Below are positions 1 to 6,104 of a stretch of DNA of 7,862 nucleotides, in pieces; the stretch's first letter is position 1; each line of letters begins with the position of its first letter. The notes beneath the pieces were generated by a model that saw only the letters and a list, made by a program, of their open reading frames with translations, was not told the DNA's origin and did no database searches. The stretch lies in contig CAXSFE010000140.1 in NCBI GenBank assembly GCA_964236585.1, positions 1 to 7,862 of the forward strand, given 5' to 3'. The DNA comes from CAXSEF01 sp964236585 (GTDB lineage: Bacteria; Pseudomonadota; Alphaproteobacteria; Acetobacterales; Acetobacteraceae). The position numbers and the translations under genes are program-made.

Positions 1-1
1 C

Positions 2-634
2 CGCCGCGCCTCCCCCACGAGCCCCCCCCGCCTGCACATCCGCGCCTCTGACCTGCGCATCCAGCGCCGCGTCTCCACCCCCCGCGCCACCACCCTGTTC
101 GTCGTCGACGCCTCCGGCTCCGCCGCCATGAGCCGCCTCGCCGAGGCCAAGGGCGCCGTCGAGCTCCTCCTCGCCGAGTGCTACGTCCGCCGCGACCAGG
201 TCGCCCTCCTCGCCTTCCGCGGCACGGCCGCCGAGCTCCTCCTTCCCCCCACCGGCGCCCTCGCCCGCGCCCGCCGCTGCCTCGCTGCCCTCCCTGGCGG
301 CGGCCCCACCCCCATCGCCGCCGGCCTTGACGCCGCCGCCCAGCTCGCCGCCTCCCTCCGCCGCCGCGGCGCCGCCCCCCTGCTGGTCGTCCTGACCGAC
401 GGCCGCGCCAACATCGCCCGCGACGGCACCGCCGACCGCGCCCGCGCCACCGCCGACGCGCTCGACGCCGCCCGCACCCTGCGCGCCGCCGCCCTGCCGT
501 CCCTGCTGATCGACATCTCCGCCCGCCCGCAGCCCCAGGCCGCCGCCCTCGCCGACGCCATGGGCGCCCGCTGCCTGTTCCTGCCCCGCGCCGATGCCAC
601 CGCCCTGTCGCGCGCCATCCGGGGCGCGGCATGA
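2..634 (+). CDS. bchD: Magnesium chelatase subunit D, C-terminal part (5' end outside window)
   Basis: BchD works with BchI and BchH to insert Mg2+ into protoporphyrin IX, the first committed step of bacteriochlorophyll synthesis, in the cytoplasm. The frame is open from the first full codon, so the 210 residues seen are the C-terminal integrin-like (von Willebrand A) domain and the AAA-like N-terminal part lies upstream. The MIDAS metal site is visible: DASGS at fragment residues 36-40, a threonine near residue 103 after the PGGGP turn, and LTDGRAN around 131-137. The stretch reading CYVRRDQVALLAFRG is typical of BchD. The downstream neighbour is bchO, the usual partner in bchI-bchD-bchO. 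Codons are almost all C-ending (gcc, cgc, ctc). A long internal in-frame ATG at 128 is not the start, because the MIDAS aspartate lies before it. The identification is firm. Confidence 0.96.
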   Translation, partial: RRASPTSPPRLHIRASDLRIQRRVSTPRATTLFVVDASGSAAMSRLAEAKGAVELLLAECYVRRDQVALLAFRGTAAELLLPPTGALARARRCLAALPGGGPTPIAAGLDAAAQLAASLRRRGAAPLLVVLTDGRANIARDGTADRARATADALDAARTLRAAALPSLLIDISARPQPQAAALADAMGARCLFLPRADATALSRAIRGAA

Positions 635-636
635 GC

Positions 637-760
637 AAGGAAGGCCAGGGGCTCTGCCCCTGGACCCCGCCAAGGGAAGCCCCTTGGATGGCTTCCCTTA
701 AGTCAAGGGATCAAAGGGTCCTCGGACCCTTTGCGGGTTCGGGCAGAGCCCGACCTTCCT
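637..760. repeat. Foldable palindromic element, copy A (bchD-bchO gap)
   Basis: This fills nearly the whole 127-bp gap between the bchD stop and the bchO start. Ends are short inverted repeats, AGGAAGG at 638-644 and CCTTCCT at 754-760. Between them sit hairpins: CCAGGGGC/GCCCCTGG at 645-663 with loop tct; CCAAGGG/CCCTTGG at 670-687, or alternatively a 10-bp stem pairing 672-681 with 690-699; AAAGGGTCC/GGACCCTTT at 713-732 with a 2-nt loop; and TCGGGC/GCCCGA at 739-753 with loop aga. The two outer arms are imperfect reverse complements of each other, so the unit could also fold into one long structure. No coding potential is apparent. The same layout recurs at 4663-4790, which argues for a dispersed element and against a one-off terminator. 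RNA folding could still affect bchD-bchO transcript levels. Confidence 0.8.
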
Positions 761-761
761 C

Positions 762-1631
762 ATGAACTGGGACACCCAAGGCCGCGACTGGCCCAACCGC
801 GCCGCCAGCCGCTTCGTCACCGCCGGCGGCCTCCGCTGGCACGTCCAGGTCCTCGGCAAAGGTCCCGTCCTTCTCCTCCTGCATGGCACCGGCGCCGCAA
901 CCCACTCCTGGCGCGCGCTGGCCCCCCTGCTTGCGCGCCGCTTCACCGTGGTCGCCCCCGACCTCCCCGGCCACGGCTTCACCGCGGCCCCGCCCCCCGA
1001 CGGCATGTCGCTCCCCGGCATGGCCCGCCTCGTCGCCGCCCTCCTGCGCACGCTCGCGCTCCAGCCCGCTCTGATCGTCGGCCACTCCGCCGGCGCCGCC
1101 GTCGCCGCGCAGCTGGCGATCGAGGGCCTGGCCACCCCCTCCGCGATCATGAGCCTCAACGGCGCGCTCCTGCCGCTCTCCGCCCGCGAGTCCGTGCTGT
1201 TCCCCGCCGCCGCGCGCCTGCTGTCCTCGCTGCCCGTGCTCCCCTGGATCGTCTCCCGCCAGGCCACGCAGCCGCTGGTCGACCGCATGCTGTCCGGCAC
1301 CGGCTCGCGCCTCGACCCCGGCGACGCCCGCCTCTACGCCCGCCTGTTCGCCCAGCCCCGCCACGTCGCCGCCGCCCTGCGCATGATGGCGCGCTGGGAC
1401 CTCAACGCCTTCGACATCGCCCGCCTCCGCACCCCCCTGACCCTGGTCGCCGGCGAACAGGACGGGATGATCCCCCCCTCCGCCGCCCGCCAGCTCGCCG
1501 CCCGCCTCCCCGGCGCGCGCCTGGTCCTGCTCCCCGGCCTCGGCCACCTCGCCCACGAGGAGGACCCCACCCGCATCGCCGCCCTCGTCGACGAGATGGC
1601 CGACGCCCACCTCCCCGCCCCCGCCGCATGA
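762..1631 (+). CDS. bchO: BchO, alpha/beta-hydrolase of bacteriochlorophyll synthesis
   Basis: BchO is an alpha/beta-hydrolase-fold protein encoded next to the Mg-chelatase genes of purple bacteria. Its linkage to Mg insertion is well established but its reaction is not. The 289-residue length is normal. Visible parts are the family N-terminus with DWPNR and GGLRWHVQ, an oxyanion-type HGTG at 41-44, VVAPDLPGHG at 63-72, the nucleophile elbow GHSAG with Ser109, a likely acid Asp234 in GEQDGMIP, and His262 in GLGHLAHEE, so the catalytic triad is complete. The ATG at 762 is chosen because the family's N-terminal sequence begins there. No Shine-Dalgarno sequence is visible: the bases just upstream are the end of palindromic element A (ccttcctc). 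The stop overlaps the ATG of the next gene (ATGA at 1628-1631). Composition matches bchD. Confidence 0.95.
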   Translation: MNWDTQGRDWPNRAASRFVTAGGLRWHVQVLGKGPVLLLLHGTGAATHSWRALAPLLARRFTVVAPDLPGHGFTAAPPPDGMSLPGMARLVAALLRTLALQPALIVGHSAGAAVAAQLAIEGLATPSAIMSLNGALLPLSARESVLFPAAARLLSSLPVLPWIVSRQATQPLVDRMLSGTGSRLDPGDARLYARLFAQPRHVAAALRMMARWDLNAFDIARLRTPLTLVAGEQDGMIPPSAARQLAARLPGARLVLLPGLGHLAHEEDPTRIAALVDEMADAHLPAPAA

Positions 1632-1957
1632 CCTGGCTCTTCGCCAGCGGCCGCGTCGTCGACGCGATCCTCCTCCTTGTCCTCGCCGAGGCCGCCGCCC
1701 TGCTCGCCCTGCACCGCGCCACCGGCCGCGGCCCGGCCCCCTCCGCCCTGCTCCCCAACCTCGCGGCCGGCGCCTGCCTCCTCCTCGCCCTGCGCCTCGC
1801 CTTGCGCGGCGCTCCCTGGCCGCTCCTCGCCCTGTGCCTGCTGGGCTCCCTGGCCGCGCATCTGGCCGACCTGCGCAGGCGGTGGGGCAGGCGGGCAGGG
1901 CCAGGGGCTCTGCCCGCGATGCCTGAAGACAGGACCCTCGCCCAAGGCCCGCCCTGA
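1628..1957 (+). CDS. Small three-helix membrane protein coupled to bchO, unknown function
   Basis: I do not recognise this 109-residue protein as a named family. It begins MTWLFASGRVVDAILLL and has three likely membrane helices at about residues 8-28, 41-59 and 64-81, followed by an Arg-rich DLRRRWGRR segment. The basic stretch after the third helix predicts cytoplasmic placement of the tail. The ATG at 1628 overlaps the bchO stop in an ATGA junction, which implies translational coupling and expression with bchO. The C-rich codon use matches bchO. A longer open frame extends upstream across bchO (from 731), but that is a shadow. Residues from about 90 onward read through a piece of the same palindromic element found at 637-760, so the native protein probably once ended near residue 88. 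A role at the membrane in bacteriochlorophyll synthesis is inference from position only. Confidence 0.72.
   Translation: MTWLFASGRVVDAILLLVLAEAAALLALHRATGRGPAPSALLPNLAAGACLLLALRLALRGAPWPLLALCLLGSLAAHLADLRRRWGRRAGPGALPAMPEDRTLAQGPP
1893..1957. repeat. Remnant of the palindromic element inside the small ORF's 3' end
   Basis: Bases 1899-1915 (ggccaggggctctgccc) match copy A at 643-659 exactly over 17 bases. Further on, a cgcccaaggc string resembles the ccgccaaggg that follows the first hairpin in copy A. The right half of the element is not recognisable. The stretch is read as the last 20 or so codons of the small membrane-protein gene and supplies its stop at 1955-1957. Confidence 0.55.
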
Positions 1958-2090
1958 GCCTCCTCTTGCAGGACTCCCTGCAGATCGCGACGAGTTCCTC
2001 CTGCCGCGGCAATAGCAACGACGCGTCCACAAGAGCTGCCGGAACATCGGCAAGCCGGATCGACTGGCGGGGCATCTGGACCTGACTCAC
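1958..2090 (-). pseudogene. Possible remnant of a divergent gene (weak)
   Basis: On the minus strand a frame opens at GTG 2090 (or ATG 2075) and gives about 45 residues that look protein-like: VPAALVDASLLLPRQEEL followed by VAICRESCKRR. Past about 1957 it runs into low-complexity Gly/Arg/Ala sequence that is only the shadow of the small membrane gene and bchO. The codons (ctt, gat, gtt, gct, cta, ttg) differ from every other gene here. LysR regulators often have a divergent target gene, so this may be the 5' stump of one, cut off where the segment joined the bch operon. I cannot assign a family, and chance is a real alternative. Confidence 0.2.
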
Positions 2091-2112
2091 GCCGGTGCCC
2101 TATCAGCGTCCG
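1958..2112. other. Junction region before lysR, lower GC, with small dyads
   Basis: This gene-free stretch is clearly less GC-rich than its neighbours and is where the strong C-over-G bias of the left flank stops. It holds a small hairpin TGCAGG-actc-CCTGCA (1967-1982), a 10-bp palindrome TGCCGCGGCA (2002-2011) and an inverted repeat TGCCG-N6-CGGCA (2037-2052). The last could be an operator for the adjacent LysR regulator, but it does not fit a clean T-N11-A box, so that is only a suggestion. The minus strand is open from a GTG at 2090 leftward; see the separate entry. I see no convincing sigma70 promoter. Confidence 0.4.
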
Positions 2113-3021
2113 ATGGACGCAGCCGGCTTCGACCTGAACCTGCTGAAGGCGTTCGACGCGCTCTACGCCGAACGCCACGTCACCCACGCGGGGCAGCGCA
2201 TCGGCCTGAGCCAGTCGGCGATGAGCGGCGCGCTCACCCGCCTGCGCGAGGTGTTCGGCGACGAGCTGTTCGTCCGCTCGCCCGCCGGCATGCAGCCGAC
2301 GCCGCGCGCCGACGACCTCGCCGGCCCCGTGTCGGCGGCGCTCCGCCTCGTGCGCGAGGCCCTCCAAGCGGACGCGTTCGACCCCGCGGCGGCCGACCAC
2401 ACGGTCACGGTCGCGATGACCGACTACGCCGCCTTCGTCCTGCTGCCGCCGCTGCTGGCGCGGCTCGCCGTCGCGGCCCCCCGCCTCGACGTCCAGGTGC
2501 GCGGCATCTTCGGCCGCACCGAGGCCCTCGACCGGCTCGACAGCGGCGAGGCGACCCTCGCGATCGGCTTCCCCGTCGAGGCGTCCGCCCGCATCCTGGT
2601 CCGCCCGCTGCTCCGCGAAGGCTTCGCGTGCATCGCGCGACACGGCCACCCCGCCTTCGCGGACGGCGCGGGCCTGGAGGCGTTCGCGGCCGCCCCGCAC
2701 CTCCTGGTCTCGCCCGAGGGCGACCGCAGGGGCCTCGTCGACCGCGAGCTGGCCGCCCTCGGCGTCGAACGCCGCATCATCCTGAGCCTGCCGCAGTTCC
2801 TGGTCGCGCCGTTCGTGGTCGCCGACACCGACCTCGTCGCGACGCTCGCCGCGCGCGTCGCCCGGCGCTTCGCCGCGGCTAGCCTCGGCATCGCCGTGCA
2901 CGAGCCGCCGATCGCGCTGCCCGGCTGGCCGCTGGCGATGATGTGGCACCGCCGGGTGGACGCCCACCCCGCCACGAGCTGGCTGCGCGACCGCATCGCC
3001 GAGATCGCCGCCCTGGCCTGA
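2113..3021 (+). CDS. LysR-family transcriptional regulator
   Basis: A 302-residue DNA-binding regulator of normal LTTR length. The N-terminal winged helix-turn-helix covers about residues 6-66: FDLNLLKAFDALYAERHVTHAG, then the recognition helix in LSQSAMSGALTRLREVFGDELFVR. A periplasmic-binding-protein-like effector domain spans about 95-300 and most resembles the NodD-like subgroup in general pattern. The effector is unknown. I chose ATG 2113 because FDLNLL normally lies within a few residues of the start. A GTG at 2095 would add six residues. The downstream SDR gene is on the same strand 101 bp away and is a plausible target, but no divergent intact gene is present. Codon use is high-GC but balanced between G and C, unlike bchD/bchO, which suggests a different origin. 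Nothing ties it to the known photosynthesis regulators (PpsR, AerR, PufQ). Confidence 0.93.
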   Translation: MDAAGFDLNLLKAFDALYAERHVTHAGQRIGLSQSAMSGALTRLREVFGDELFVRSPAGMQPTPRADDLAGPVSAALRLVREALQADAFDPAAADHTVTVAMTDYAAFVLLPPLLARLAVAAPRLDVQVRGIFGRTEALDRLDSGEATLAIGFPVEASARILVRPLLREGFACIARHGHPAFADGAGLEAFAAAPHLLVSPEGDRRGLVDRELAALGVERRIILSLPQFLVAPFVVADTDLVATLAARVARRFAAASLGIAVHEPPIALPGWPLAMMWHRRVDAHPATSWLRDRIAEIAALA

Positions 3022-3122
3022 CGCCATCGGCGGCGGCGATGCCGCCACATCACGTCTCCCGATTTCCCCACCCCCGGCCGCTCTGCTCCCTTCTGCCGCA
3101 TCGAGGCGGCAAGGGGCTGGAC

Positions 3123-4013
3123 ATGCGGGTTCTGGTGACGGGTGCGACGGGCCTGATCGGCGGCGCGGTCGCGCGGCGGCTGGCGTCGGCGGGGCACGGG
3201 GTCGTGGCGCTCGCCCGCTCCGACGCGAGCGCGGCCAGGCTCGCCGCCCAGGGGTACACGGCCGTCCGCGGCGACCTTGCCGACGCGCCCGGCATCGCCG
3301 ACGCCGCCCGCGGCGTCGACGCGGTCGTCCACGCCGCCTCCCCCGGCGACCGCGACACGGCGGCCCACGACGAGACGGCGACGCGCGCGATCCTCCACGC
3401 GCTGCGCGGCACGGACAGGCGGTTCATCTACACCAGCGGCTGCCTGCTCTACGGAGCGACCGGCGACCTGCCCGCGACCGAGGACAGCCCGCTCCATCCC
3501 GTCAACCTCGTCCGCTTCCGCCAGTCCCTCGAGGCCGCCGTCCTCGCCGCCGCCGCCGTCGGCGTCCACCCGGTCGTGATCCGTCCGGGCTGGGTGTACG
3601 GCGGCCGGGGCGGCACCGCGATGATGATGCACGCCTCGGCGAAGGAGCACGGCGCGGCCCGCCATGTCGGCGACGGGAGCAATCGCTGGACGACGGTCCA
3701 CGCCGACGACCTGGCCGACCTCTACCTCCTCGCGCTCGACAACGCGCCCGCGGCCTCGATCTTCAACGGCGTCCATGGCGCCGCCGTCCCGCTCGTCGAG
3801 ATCGCGCGCGCGGCGAGCCAGGGCGCCGGCGCCGCGGGCCGGGTTGCGGAGTGGCCGCTCGACGAGGCACGCCGGACGCTCCACGGCTTCGCCGACGCGA
3901 TCGCGTGCGACCAGGTGGTCTCGGGCGAGCTGGCGAGATCCGAGCTTGGGTGGAGCCCCTCGCGGCCCTCGATCGTCGACGAGCTGCGCTCCTACGCCCC
4001 GCCGGCCGCATGA
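3123..4013 (+). CDS. Atypical SDR / NAD-dependent epimerase-like protein
   Basis: A 296-residue Rossmann-fold protein of the extended or atypical short-chain dehydrogenase class. The dinucleotide motif GATGLIG is at 7-13, a GDL at 50-52 follows strand beta-3, VVHAAS is at 68-73, and YTSG is at 103-106. The region that should hold the catalytic YxxxK reads NLVRFRQSLEAAVL (128-141), with neither Tyr nor Lys in place. VVIRPGWVYG (151-160) is the usual substrate-side strand. It therefore binds NAD(P) but may not use classical SDR chemistry; the substrate is unknown. The ATG at 3123 is preceded by AAGGGG about 8 nt upstream and puts the Rossmann motif at the N-terminus. An upstream extension of the open frame to 2943 overlaps lysR and is rejected. 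It lies 101 bp behind lysR on the same strand and shares its balanced composition. Confidence 0.9.
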   Translation: MRVLVTGATGLIGGAVARRLASAGHGVVALARSDASAARLAAQGYTAVRGDLADAPGIADAARGVDAVVHAASPGDRDTAAHDETATRAILHALRGTDRRFIYTSGCLLYGATGDLPATEDSPLHPVNLVRFRQSLEAAVLAAAAVGVHPVVIRPGWVYGGRGGTAMMMHASAKEHGAARHVGDGSNRWTTVHADDLADLYLLALDNAPAASIFNGVHGAAVPLVEIARAASQGAGAAGRVAEWPLDEARRTLHGFADAIACDQVVSGELARSELGWSPSRPSIVDELRSYAPPAA

Positions 4014-4065
4014 CGCCCCCTCCCGGCCTGCCGCCCGTCCTGCCTGCCGGGCCGACGCCGGGCGA

Positions 4066-4094
4066 GGGGGCCTGCCGCCAGGATGCAGGCCCCC
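4066..4094. terminator. Strong GC hairpin between the SDR and DoxX-like genes
   Basis: A perfect 10-bp stem pairs GGGGGCCTGC (4066-4075) with GCAGGCCCCC (4085-4094) around a 9-nt loop. There is no T-run after it, so it is not a textbook intrinsic terminator. It lies 53 bp after the SDR stop and 90 bp before the next ATG, so it could attenuate or end the lysR-SDR transcript or protect its 3' end. The rest of the 4014-4183 gap holds only the ribosome binding site of the next gene. Confidence 0.45.
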
Positions 4095-4183
4095 GCCAAG
4101 GCAGGCGCGGGCCTCCGGCCGGAGCCCGACCCACCCCCGCCCCCTGCGTGACGCCCGGCGCGAGCCGCTGAAGGAGTGCCAGG

Positions 4184-4504
4184 ATGCTGCACGGTGTCGT
4201 GGTCTGGCTGCTCGTCGCCGCGTTCCTCGGCGCGGGCCTGTTCAACGCGATCGGCACACGCGCCACGCAGGACGACTTCGCCCGATGGGGCTACCCGCGC
4301 TGGTGGTGCCGCGTGACCGGCGGCCTGGAGATCGCGAGCGCAGCCCTGACCGCCCGTCCCGCCGACCGCGACGCCGGCCTGGCGCTCGGGGCCATCGTCA
4401 TCGCCGCCGCCATCGTCACGGTCCTGCGCCGCCGCGAGATCTCGCACGCCGCACCGCTCGGCGTGTTCGCGGCCCTGCTCGTGCTCGCGGCGACAACACC
4501 CTGA
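4184..4504 (+). CDS. DoxX-like small integral membrane protein
   Basis: A 106-residue protein with about four membrane helices (residues 4-24, 43-58, 64-81, 89-104). The pattern fits the DoxX-like family: an N-terminal helix ending GLFNAIG, then a short loop with FARWGYPRWW leading into the second helix at VTGGLEIASAAL. Members are inner-membrane proteins, some linked to thiol or redox functions, but most, including this one, have no assigned reaction. The start is supported by AAGGAG at 4171-4176 with seven bases to the ATG. It is on the same strand as the SDR, after a 170-bp gap with a strong hairpin, so it may or may not be co-transcribed. Small DoxX-like genes often sit beside LysR and oxidoreductase genes, and that fits here. 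Family confidence is moderate to good; specific role unknown. Confidence 0.85.
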   Translation: MLHGVVVWLLVAAFLGAGLFNAIGTRATQDDFARWGYPRWWCRVTGGLEIASAALTARPADRDAGLALGAIVIAAAIVTVLRRREISHAAPLGVFAALLVLAATTP

Positions 4505-4662
4505 ACCAGCGCCTTCCCTAGACGAACAGCCAACGGGAAGACGGCCCCCAGGGTGGCGGAGGGCGCCGCTTTCCCGGACCCCGCTCCCGGATCGCCTGTC
4601 CCGGGATCGTCTGTCTCAGGGGGAACAACGCCGGCGGCCGGGTTCGTTGATCCGAAGGCAAG
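4505..4662. other. Intergenic region after the DoxX-like gene, with a short imperfect tandem repeat
   Basis: No gene is supported here. Two adjacent near-copies, cccggatcgcctgt (4586-4599) and cccgggatcgtctgt (4600-4614), differ by one inserted G and one C/T change; a further partial cccgga lies just upstream at 4573-4578. The rest shows no clear signal. Element copy B follows directly. Confidence 0.4.
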
Positions 4663-4790
4663 GCAAGCAAGGCTGGGCGCTGCCCAGACCCGCCAGGGGC
4701 GAGCCGCCCCTGGACCGGCCTCACTTAAGGGATGGGTTCCAAGGGCCCAGCCCTTGGCGGAGTTTGAGGCGGAGCCTCAACCTTGCTTGC
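4663..4790. repeat. Foldable palindromic element, copy B (upstream of cupin gene)
   Basis: A 128-bp unit with perfect 10-bp terminal inverted repeats, gcaagcaagg (4663-4672) and ccttgcttgc (4781-4790). It encloses four consecutive hairpins, each with a 3-nt loop: CTGGGC/GCCCAG (4673-4687), CCAGGGGCG/CGCCCCTGG (4693-4713), CCAAGGGC/GCCCTTGG (4739-4757) and TTGAGGC/GCCTCAA (4764-4780). Its size and layout match copy A at 637-760, and short strings are shared, including cgccaggggc-like and ccaaggg-like cores. The outer hairpin sequences differ while remaining paired, as expected if structure is what is kept. It ends 14 bp before the -35 box of the cupin promoter. Confidence 0.82.
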
Positions 4791-4803
4791 TTCGCAACTG
4801 CAT

Positions 4804-4832
4804 GTGTCAGCCGATCGCGCCGCTCGTATAAT
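4804..4832 (+). promoter_or_regulatory. Sigma70-like promoter for the cupin gene
   Basis: A perfect -10 box TATAAT lies at 4827-4832. Seventeen bases upstream is GTGTCA (4804-4809), matching TTGACA at four of six positions. Transcription would start near 4839-4841, leaving a leader of roughly 55 nt before the ATG at 4896. A consensus -10 is conspicuous in DNA this GC-rich. The box was read by eye, and the start site is inferred. Confidence 0.65.
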
Positions 4833-4895
4833 GATCGCGGCGCGCAGGCCGGATGACCGGCCCGCGCCTGTCTAGCGCAGGAACGAGAGGACGTT

Positions 4896-5438
4896 ATGAC
4901 CGAGAAGGCGCCCACGATCGTCAACATGCACACGGCGCCGGAGGTCGCGGCCGACGTGCCCGCCGCCTGGACGCACTCCCGGCGCGCGCTGACGCCCGCG
5001 ATGAAGGAGGCGGGGCCGGGGCGCTTCGGAATAGGCCGCCTCGGCATGAACGCCAGGCGGGTGCCTCCGGGCCACAGCGCGTGCCCGGCGCACACGCACC
5101 TCATGGCCGACGAGATCTTCGTCGTGCTCGAAGGCCACGGCCTGTTCCGCTATGGCGACCGCGTGCACGAGATCCACCCCGGGGACTGCATCTCCTGCCC
5201 GGCCGACACGGGGATCGCCCACCAGATCGCCAACCCCGCGACCCCCGAAGGCACGGGCGACCTGGTCTATCTCGCGATCGGCGCCGAGCCGCCCGCGGAG
5301 GTCTGCACCTACCCCGACAGCGGCGCGCTCGTCGTCGACGCCCTCGGGCGCCACGGCTTCCTGCGCGTGGCCGACTACTACGAGGGGCAGCCAAACCCCA
5401 CGCCGCTCCTGACGCGCGCCCGCGACACGCCCGGCTGA
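4896..5438 (+). CDS. Cupin-domain protein, probable metal binding
   Basis: A 180-residue single-domain cupin_2-type protein, presumably cytoplasmic as no signal peptide is seen. Cupin motif 1 is at about residues 59-82: GHSACPAHTH, then DEIFVVLEGHG, giving candidate metal ligands His66, His68 and Glu73. Motif 2 is at 96-113, GDCISCPADTGIAHQIAN, with the fourth ligand His109. All four ligands are present, so it can bind a metal and may be an isomerase, a dioxygenase or a sugar/auxin-binding-like sensor; the substrate cannot be read from sequence. ATG 4896 is preceded by GAGAGG at 4885-4890, five bases away, and by its own strong promoter, so it appears to be a monocistronic unit. The gene converges with the GNAT gene, with 39 bp between the stops. 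Composition is balanced like lysR and SDR. Confidence 0.92.
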   Translation: MTEKAPTIVNMHTAPEVAADVPAAWTHSRRALTPAMKEAGPGRFGIGRLGMNARRVPPGHSACPAHTHLMADEIFVVLEGHGLFRYGDRVHEIHPGDCISCPADTGIAHQIANPATPEGTGDLVYLAIGAEPPAEVCTYPDSGALVVDALGRHGFLRVADYYEGQPNPTPLLTRARDTPG

Positions 5439-5477
5439 TCGAGGCGCAGGGCCTGCCCCCGTACCCCGACCCGACCT

Positions 5478-6104
5478 TCAGCCTCCGCGATCCCGCCGAT
5501 ACAGCGGCACCGTCTCCCCGCCCATCTCGACCGTGCCCGCTGGAAGAAACCCGTTCTTCTCTGCGATCCTCAGCGAAGCCGCATTCGCGGCGTCGATCAG
5601 GCAGACGACCCTGCGGAACCGCTCGCCCCGATCCAGCCAGGCAAGCGCCGCCGCGACCGCCTCGCTGGCAAAACCTTTCCCGTGCTCCCCGCTCGCCAGC
5701 ACCCACCCCGCTTCGGGCACCCCGCTGATCGACGGCTCGGTCGCCCTATGGAAATCACCGAAGCCGACATCCCCGACGAAGCGCCCCGTCCGCCGCTCGT
5801 GAACGGCCCAGTACCCATAACCCAGGACCGGCCACAGCCCCCGATACCGGAGCAGGCGCGCCCAGCACTCCTGCCGGCTCGACGCCGTCCCGCTGATATG
5901 TCGCACCACGTCCAGGTCGCCCCACATCGCCACCTGGGCCTCGAAATCATCCTGCGTGTGCTCGCAAAGCACGAGCCTCGCAGTCTCGATCCGCGGCGGC
6001 GATACGACCCAGGGTCCGCCCGCCCCATCACCGGATGCCGGCCCCCGTTCCTCTGCCTCTACCCCGACACGCCGCGTCAAGACCCCGCCTCCACCAGCTG
6101 CCAC
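5478..6104 (-). CDS. GNAT family N-acetyltransferase (RimJ/RimL-like)
   Basis: An acetyl-CoA-dependent N-acyltransferase of the Acetyltransf_3 (RimJ/RimL-like) group; acceptor unknown. Visible features, counted from the GTG start, are IETARLVLCEHTQDD (39-53), YGYWAVHERRTGRFVGDVGF (96-115), the acetyl-CoA pyrophosphate loop as GEHGKGFASEA (139-149), and the C-terminal DAANAASLRIAEKNGF (171-186). The core is complete. The start is uncertain. GTG 6104 gives 208 residues but has a poor ribosome site. TTG 6080 has GGAGG seven bases upstream and gives 200. Either leaves about 30 or more low-complexity residues before the conserved domain. It lies 31 nt behind the crtC stop on the same strand, so read-through from crtD-crtC would express it. 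A specific link to carotenoid synthesis is not indicated. Its composition is intermediate between insert and flank. Confidence 0.92.
   Translation of the reverse strand: MAAGGGGVLTRRVGVEAEERGPASGDGAGGPWVVSPPRIETARLVLCEHTQDDFEAQVAMWGDLDVVRHISGTASSRQECWARLLRYRGLWPVLGYGYWAVHERRTGRFVGDVGFGDFHRATEPSISGVPEAGWVLASGEHGKGFASEAVAAALAWLDRGERFRRVVCLIDAANAASLRIAEKNGFLPAGTVEMGGETVPLYRRDRGG

Noticed and set aside
731..1957. A 408-residue plus-strand open frame across bchO
   Set aside because: Only its last 109 codons (1628-1957) are protein-like; the earlier part is Arg/Pro-rich shadow of bchO in very GC-rich DNA.
711..2090. Long minus-strand open frame opposite bchO
   Set aside because: Almost all of it is Gly/Arg/Ala/Glu low-complexity sequence typical of an antisense shadow. 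Only the first ~45 codons are kept, as a weak pseudogene candidate.
3026..3110. Small GC hairpins between lysR and the SDR gene (for example around 3030-3050 and 3092-3110) as a terminator or riboswitch
   Set aside because: The stems are only about 6 bp with no T-tract and no conserved architecture; such dyads are common at this GC content.
1402..3884. Two long minus-strand open frames opposite lysR and the SDR gene
   Set aside because: They lie antisense to clearly homologous genes and have compositionally biased, repetitive translations with no motifs.
4553..4831. Short plus-strand open frame through palindromic element B
   Set aside because: It consists of translated hairpin repeats and tandem-repeat sequence, has no ribosome site, and overlaps the cupin promoter.
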